Source: Frateuria_A sp051900425
GTDB lineage: Bacteria > Pseudomonadota > Gammaproteobacteria > Xanthomonadales > Rhodanobacteraceae
Length of the DNA stretch: 64,000 nt
Direction of reading: 5' to 3'
Assembly: GCF_051900425.1 (NCBI RefSeq)
Contig: NZ_JBHZGK010000004.1
Location: 186,001 to 250,000 of the forward strand
Shown here one piece after another: positions 59,722 to 64,000 of this stretch. The notes under the pieces were generated by a model. That model searched no databases, had not been told where the DNA came from, and was given only the letters and a program-made list of their open reading frames with translations. Each line of letters begins with the position of its first letter. Position 1 is the first letter of the stretch. The translations under genes and the position numbers were made by a program.

Positions 59722-62265
59722 CTATCCACGCCAGGCGCCACCGGGGTGCCGGGGCGGCTGCATGAAGCGGCGCTTGAGCCACTGCACCAGCAGCAGGTAA
59801 CTGAGCGCCGCCGTGGCGAGGAAGGCAAAGAACTCCGGCGGCAGCGGCACGAATCCGAACAGGTCGGCCAGCGGCGTCCACGGCAGTATCAGGCCGGCCG
59901 CCAGCACCGCCACGACGCTCGCCACCAGCGGCGCGGATGGGCGGCTGCGCAGCGGATTGCCGTGCGTGCGGATGACGAACACCACCAGCGTCTGCGTGGC
60001 CAGCGACTCGATGAACCAGCCGGTGTGGAATGTGTCCGCGGTGGCCTGCAGCCAGTGGATCAGCACGTAGAACGTCAGCAGGTCGTAGAGCGAGCTGACC
60101 GGCCCGATGCCGACCATGAAGCGGCGGATCAGCGGCACGCTCCAGCGTTGTGGTCCCCGCAACTGGGCCGCATCCACGTTGTCCGAGGGAATCGTGGTCT
60201 GCGCCAGGTCGTACAGAAAATTGTTGAGCAGTATCTGCGCCGGCAGCATCGGCAGGAACGGCAGCACCAGCGCGCCGACGACCATGCTGAACATGTTGCC
60301 GAAGTTCGAGCTGGTGCCCATGAACAGGTACTTCATGACGTTCGCGAAGGCGCGCCGGCCTTCGATTACACCGGCATGGAGCACCTCCAGGTTGCGCTCG
60401 CGCAACAGGATGTCGGCGCTGTCGCGGGCGATGTCCGCGGCATTGGGGACCGAGATGCCCACGTCCGCCGCGTGGAGCGAGGGCGCGTCGTTGATGCCAT
60501 CGCCAAGGAAGCCCACCACGTCGCCACGCGCCTTCAGCGCCATCACGATGCGGCGCTTCTGCTCCGGCGTGACCTGGGCAAACACGCGCGTGCGCGAAGC
60601 CAGCAGGCCCAGGGCGGTCTCGCTCAGGCCGCGCAATTGGTCCCCGGTCACCACGCTGCCGGGATCCAGTCCGACCTTCTCGCAGGTGTAGCGCGCCACC
60701 CGCGGGTTATCCCCGGTGAGGACCTTCAGCGGGATGCCATCGGAGGCAAGTGCCTGCAGCGCCCCGGCCACCCCGGGCATGAGCGGATCGACGAAGGACA
60801 CGAAGCCGGCCAGCACCAGCCCTGCTTCATCCTTCGCGGTGAAGCGCGTGCGTGCCTCGACCGGCCGCCAGGCGACTGCGAGCACACGCAGCCCACGCTC
60901 GCCCATCGCCTGGTAGGTGCGTTCGCAGTCCGCGCGGCGCAGCGCGTCGAGCGGCAGGATGCCGTCTGCCAACGCATATTGGGTGCAGGCGGGCAGGATC
61001 GACTCCGGCGCCCCCTTGGCGACCAGCCAACGTTCCCCTGCCCGCTCGACGACCACGCTCATGCGCCGTCGTTCGAAGTCGAGCGGAACCTCGTCCAGCT
61101 TGCTCCAGCCTACTGGCAGCGGGCCCTCGCGCAGGATCGCGGCGTCGATCGGGCTGTGCGTGCCGGTTTCGAACATCGCGTTGAGCATCGCCAGTTGCGA
61201 CGTCCTGGCCGATGGCGCTCCCTGCGCATCCCAGCAGCCGTCGACCGCCGTGTCGCCACGGGTGAGCGTGCCGGTCTTGTCGCTGAGCAGCACGGTCATG
61301 CTGCCGAAGTCCTCGATCGCGGCGAGGTGGCGGACGATCACCCGGCGGCGTGCCATGCGCACCGCGCCGCGCGCCAGCGTGACAGTGGTGATCACCGGCA
61401 TGAACTCCGGCGTCAGTCCGACCGCAAGCGCAAGAGCGAACAGCAGCGTCTGCAACGGCGGCCGGTGCAGGACGACACCCGCCAGCAACACCAGCAGGAC
61501 CAGCAAGACCACGGTCCGCATGATCAGCCCCGCGAAATCCTTCAGGCCGCGCTCGAACTCGGTCAGCGGCGGCCGCTCGTCCAGTCGTGCCGCGATCCCG
61601 CCGAAGGCGGTCGCGGCACCGGTCGCCTCCACCAGGGCGACCGCGGTGCCGGCGACGACCGACGAGCCGAGGAACACCTTGCGTTCCGCTTCCGGGTCGG
61701 AGCCGGTATCGTCGGGTTGCGGCTCCTTTTCCACCGGCAGGGATTCTCCCGTCAGCGCCGCCTGCTGCACGTGGAAGTCCCGGGCATCGAGCAGGCGCGC
61801 GTCGGCCGGAATGCGATCGCCGGCGGCCAGGCGGATCAGGTCGCCGGGTACCAGTTCGCGCCGTGGCCGCTCCTGCCAGCGGCCGTCACGACATACCGTG
61901 GCCATCGGCGTGACCTCCGCGCGCAACCGCTCGGCGGCACGCTGCGACCGAAAGCCCAGTGTGGCGTTGAGCACGATGCCGAGCAGAACGATTACCGCGA
62001 TGATCAGCGCGCCGAGGATGTCGCCCAGCACCCCGGCGGTGATCGCCGCCGCGATCAGGATCGCCACGAGAGGGTTGGCGAAGGCGGCGGCAACGGTCCC
62101 GGCGAGCCCCGATCCCGTGCGCGGGAACTCGTTCAGGCCAAACCGGGTCCGGCGCCGCAGCGCCTCGGCCTCGGACAGGCCGGTGCGTGCCGGTGGCGCG
62201 GGATCGCCGGGGCGAGGCGCGGGCTCCGGCGCAGAGCGGGTCGCGGATTCCATGGCGGCCACCAT
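59722..62265 (-). CDS. mgtA: P-type ATPase, MgtA/MgtB-like cation transporter
   Basis: 847 aa from ATG 62265; ATG 62253 is an alternative. Actuator motif LTGESLP, phosphorylation site LLSDKTGTLT, nucleotide-binding RRMSVVVE and VAKGAPE, hinge TGDNPRVA and FLGDGINDAPSLHAADVGIS, and six C-terminal helices of the type IIIB layout (LNNFLYDLAQTTIPSDNVD). It should import Mg2+ or a similar divalent cation. ATG 62265 is preferred because a box at 62318 then has the common 60-bp spacing. No leader with obvious Mg2+-sensing features was recognised. Confidence 0.88.
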   Translation of the reverse strand: MVAAMESATRSAPEPAPRPGDPAPPARTGLSEAEALRRRTRFGLNEFPRTGSGLAGTVAAAFANPLVAILIAAAITAGVLGDILGALIIAVIVLLGIVLNATLGFRSQRAAERLRAEVTPMATVCRDGRWQERPRRELVPGDLIRLAAGDRIPADARLLDARDFHVQQAALTGESLPVEKEPQPDDTGSDPEAERKVFLGSSVVAGTAVALVEATGAATAFGGIAARLDERPPLTEFERGLKDFAGLIMRTVVLLVLLVLLAGVVLHRPPLQTLLFALALAVGLTPEFMPVITTVTLARGAVRMARRRVIVRHLAAIEDFGSMTVLLSDKTGTLTRGDTAVDGCWDAQGAPSARTSQLAMLNAMFETGTHSPIDAAILREGPLPVGWSKLDEVPLDFERRRMSVVVERAGERWLVAKGAPESILPACTQYALADGILPLDALRRADCERTYQAMGERGLRVLAVAWRPVEARTRFTAKDEAGLVLAGFVSFVDPLMPGVAGALQALASDGIPLKVLTGDNPRVARYTCEKVGLDPGSVVTGDQLRGLSETALGLLASRTRVFAQVTPEQKRRIVMALKARGDVVGFLGDGINDAPSLHAADVGISVPNAADIARDSADILLRERNLEVLHAGVIEGRRAFANVMKYLFMGTSSNFGNMFSMVVGALVLPFLPMLPAQILLNNFLYDLAQTTIPSDNVDAAQLRGPQRWSVPLIRRFMVGIGPVSSLYDLLTFYVLIHWLQATADTFHTGWFIESLATQTLVVFVIRTHGNPLRSRPSAPLVASVVAVLAAGLILPWTPLADLFGFVPLPPEFFAFLATAALSYLLLVQWLKRRFMQPPRHPGGAWRG

Positions 62266-62287
62266 GCCCGTCAGCGCACGCGCGCCG

Positions 62288-62331
62288 TTGACCCTGGTCA
62301 ACTCCAATGCGCCGCCCTTGATGCAACTCAA
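62288..62331 (-). promoter_or_regulatory. Two FNR/DNR-type boxes upstream of the mgtA-like gene
   Basis: TTGAC-CCTG-GTCAA (62288-62301, perfectly symmetric) and TTGAT-GCAA-CTCAA (62318-62331, one mismatch), centres exactly 30 bp apart. The distal one is 59.5 bp from ATG 62265. Confidence 0.65.
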
Positions 62332-62540
62332 TGCGCACGGTAGCCGCCGTGCTGGGATGGTCTACCTCGCCACGATCCGCCCTCGCGCGGAAAGCTGCGG
62401 CGATCGGCGTGCCGCGCTGCGTAGGAGAGCGGTGGACTGGACACCTCCGACCGGCTGCGCCTGCTGGTCGTGGTGGCGTCTTCCCAGGCGCATCCGCTGA
62501 GGCACGTGACCCGCGACGCTCACCCGGCTCTGCAGCACGG

Positions 62541-62774
62541 TCACGTTGTGCGCTTGTAGTCGCGCTCGATGTGCCAGCCGGACAACCGTGCCGCGGCACG
62601 GTTGTCCGGAACGGCCGCACGCGCGCCAGGTCCATGCCCAGCGTATCCAGTACCGAACGCCGCGTGGTGTGCATGTCCATCTTGAAAATGACCTTGGACC
62701 ACGGCTGCGGCGGGCGCGAGGGCGAGCAGCGCGGCGGCGAGCGCACTGTGCCAGTCGTCGAATCGGATGTTCAT
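62541..62774 (-). CDS. Possible small secreted protein, maybe a gene remnant
   Basis: 77 aa. ATG 62774 has a good GGAGG ribosome site. It begins MNIRFDDWHSALAAALLALA, a convincing signal sequence, then a His/Gly/Ala-rich stretch (GHFQDGHAHHAAFG), and is crossed by a 32-bp palindrome near its end. I recognise no family. Reading continues plausibly in other frames after the palindrome, so this may be the front of a broken gene. It is divergent from the CBS-domain gene. Confidence 0.35.
   Translation of the reverse strand: MNIRFDDWHSALAAALLALAPAAAVVQGHFQDGHAHHAAFGTGYAGHGPGARAAVPDNRAAARLSGWHIERDYKRTT
62578..62609. repeat. Perfect 32-bp palindrome
   Basis: CCGGACAACCGTGCCG followed immediately by its exact reverse complement, without a spacer. 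It lies in the 3' part of the possible small gene, between the mgtA-like gene and the CBS gene. No T-tract follows on either strand. It may be a terminator-like or recombination structure; no relative was noticed elsewhere in the window. Confidence 0.85.
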
Positions 62775-62854
62775 GTGAAGCCTCCACCGCGCGTGCGGCT
62801 GGTACGGCATCCGGACTCCCGCCGGTCATCCTTCGCCATGCGGCGGCGCGGGAA

Positions 62855-62868
62855 TTGATGTCGGTCAA
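62855..62868. promoter_or_regulatory. FNR/DNR-type box in the divergent region before the CBS gene
   Basis: TTGAT-GTCG-GTCAA. It is 87.5 bp from the minus-strand ATG 62774 and 127 bp from the CBS gene, so it could serve either direction. Confidence 0.65.
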
Positions 62869-62922
62869 CCAGTCCGCCGAGGAACCGGGGGCGCCTACGG
62901 TCGCACCCCACGCGGGCGCAGG

Positions 62923-62936
62923 TTGACCGAGATCAA
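62923..62936 (+). promoter_or_regulatory. FNR/DNR-type box upstream of the CBS-domain gene
   Basis: TTGAC-CGAG-ATCAA, a full consensus match, centre 59.5 bp before ATG 62989. Confidence 0.8.
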
Positions 62937-62988
62937 GTGCCCGCGCAGCGTGCGGTCACACGCTCGCTGGCAGCCACGGGAGCCCGCC

Positions 62989-63438
62989 ATGCAAGTCCGC
63001 GAAATATGCACGCACGAAGTGGTTTCCATCAGCCCGGCCGCCTCGGTGGTCGACGCGGCCCGGCTGATGCGCACGCGGCACGTGGGCGCGCTGGTAGTGG
63101 TGGAGCAGCCCAACGGCGAGCGCATTCCGGTCGGCATGCTGACCGATCGCGACATCGTGCTGGAAGCGGTCGCCACGGAGGCGCCCTGTGGGCAGTTGCG
63201 CGTCAGCGACGTGATGAGCCGCGACCCGGTCACCTGTTCGCAGGACGAGCATCTGCTCGACGTGGTGGCACGCACGCGCGCTTACGGCGTCCGCCGCCTG
63301 CCGGTGCTCAACGCCAAGGGCGGCCTGTGCGGGCTGCTCAGCCTGGACGACATCTACGGCGCGCTGGGCGCCTGCATGGAGACGATGAGCCGGGCGCTGA
63401 CCCGCAGCCACGTGCGCGAGATGGAAGCGCGCCCGTGA
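62989..63438 (+). CDS. CBS-pair domain protein
   Basis: 149 aa, essentially two CBS motifs: MQVREICTHEVVSISPAASV with VGMLTDRDIVLEAVA, and VSDVMSRDPVTCSQDEHLLD with CGLLSLDDIYGAL. CBS pairs bind adenine nucleotides and act as energy sensors. ATG 62989 has GGGAG upstream. It overlaps the phosphorylase gene (GTGA) and is preceded by an FNR-type box. Confidence 0.88.
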   Translation: MQVREICTHEVVSISPAASVVDAARLMRTRHVGALVVVEQPNGERIPVGMLTDRDIVLEAVATEAPCGQLRVSDVMSRDPVTCSQDEHLLDVVARTRAYGVRRLPVLNAKGGLCGLLSLDDIYGALGACMETMSRALTRSHVREMEARP

Positions 63439-64000
63439 GTCCCGACGTTCCGGGGATCCGTGATGGGGCCACCGCGGCGCCCGCGAGCGTCGCCGCGATC
63501 GGCCCTTACCTGCCCCGAACCCATATCGCCTACTTCTCGATGGAGATCGCGCTGGAGCCGCGCATGCACACCTACGCCGGCGGGCTGGGCGTGCTTGCCG
63601 GCGACACCGCCCGGGCAGCTGCGGACCTCGAACTGCCGATGGTGTTCGTCACGCTGGTGTCCCGCCAGGGTTACCTGCGCCAGTCGTTCGATGCGCAGGG
63701 CAACCAGCTCGAGTCGGCCGATCCGTGGGCGCCGGATGCCTTTGTCCACCCGCTGCGCGCCAAGGTCGCCGTGCTGATCGAGTGCCGGGAAGTCTGGGTG
63801 CGGCCGTGGCTGTACCGGTTGCGGGGCCGCCTCGGGCACGAGCTGCCGGTACTGCTGCTGGACACCGACCTGCCGGAGAACGCACCGCAGGATCGCCGCA
63901 TCACCGATGCGCTGTATGGCGGCGACGCGGCGTATCGGCTGGCGCAGGAAATCGTGCTCGGCATCGCCGGCGTGCGCGTGCTGCACGCGCTGGGCTTCGA
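63435..64000 (+). CDS. Alpha-glucan phosphorylase family protein (N-terminal part, runs off window)
   Basis: 188 complete codons. GTG 63435 overlaps the CBS gene stop. The N-terminus has the family pattern HIAYFSMEIALEPRMHTYAG then GLGVLAGDTARAAADLELP, and VTLVSRQGYLRQ. Enzymes of this GT35 branch release glucose-1-phosphate from glycogen or maltodextrin. The catalytic and PLP-binding part is outside the window. Coupling to a CBS energy sensor suggests mobilisation of stored glucan when oxygen is short, which is inference. Confidence 0.88.
   Translation, partial: MSPDVPGIRDGATAAPASVAAIGPYLPRTHIAYFSMEIALEPRMHTYAGGLGVLAGDTARAAADLELPMVFVTLVSRQGYLRQSFDAQGNQLESADPWAPDAFVHPLRAKVAVLIECREVWVRPWLYRLRGRLGHELPVLLLDTDLPENAPQDRRITDALYGGDAAYRLAQEIVLGIAGVRVLHALGF

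Noticed and set aside
62266..62540. A Mg2+-sensing leader or riboswitch ahead of the mgtA-like gene
   Set aside because: No conserved riboswitch core or proline-rich leader peptide was recognisable; the FNR-type boxes explain the upstream sequence better.

Overview
The window is high-GC DNA from a gammaproteobacterium, most likely a Rhodanobacter-like member of the Xanthomonadales. The inference rests on the gene set (a copper NirK with a fused cytochrome c domain, a quinol-type NorB, a bacterial kynurenine 3-monooxygenase, FabA/FabB, UbiU/UbiV), on GC-rich palindromic intergenic repeats of the type common in that order, and on a site closely resembling the gammaproteobacterial chromosome-dimer-resolution site dif. 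No rRNA, tRNA, CRISPR array or intact insertion sequence was seen.

Left part (1-38 kb) is mostly housekeeping. A minus-strand cytochrome c maturation operon (ccmABCDEFGHI, 7262 to 356) is followed without a gap by a MetX-type acyltransferase. Next come a DUF3293 protein with kynurenine 3-monooxygenase, PhaR, and a marR-OMF-emrA-emrB efflux operon. A TatD nuclease, two glycine-zipper lipoproteins and a SleB-like hydrolase follow. Then a frameshifted SDR, an FNT channel with a 2OG oxygenase, and pirin. A cupredoxin/EAL/outer-membrane-protein operon precedes prfB, which carries the classical programmed frameshift. After it are an 11-residue-repeat protein, lysS, a short YidC homologue, an AI-2E transporter, YciI, BolA, smc and zipA. 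This part ends with a nonsense-interrupted PaiB-like gene, the dif-like site and a coupled pair of small proteins related to the Xre/MbcA/ParS antitoxin C-terminal domain.

Right part (38.7-64 kb) is an anaerobic and denitrification region. It holds qNOR (norB); a SirB/PLP-decarboxylase/PLP-synthase/diguanylate-cyclase run; UbiD; a DnrO-like protein; UbiU and UbiV; FabA/FabB; a DUF2249, NnrS-like membrane protein and chorismate-mutase-UbiT operon; a porin; NirK; a Tat-type tyrosinase-like copper protein; an MgtA-like P-type ATPase; a CBS-domain protein; and the start of an alpha-glucan phosphorylase.

The main observation is that nearly every transcription unit in this right part is preceded by a 14-bp palindrome of the FNR/ANR/DNR type (YTGAY-N4-RTCAR). 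In seven or eight cases the box is centred 60-66 bp before the start codon. The genes therefore look like one regulon that switches on NO and nitrite reduction, O2-independent ubiquinone synthesis (UbiU, UbiV and a UbiT fused to an AroQ-fold chorismate mutase domain) and O2-independent unsaturated fatty acid synthesis (FabA/FabB). No FNR-family regulator gene lies in the window.
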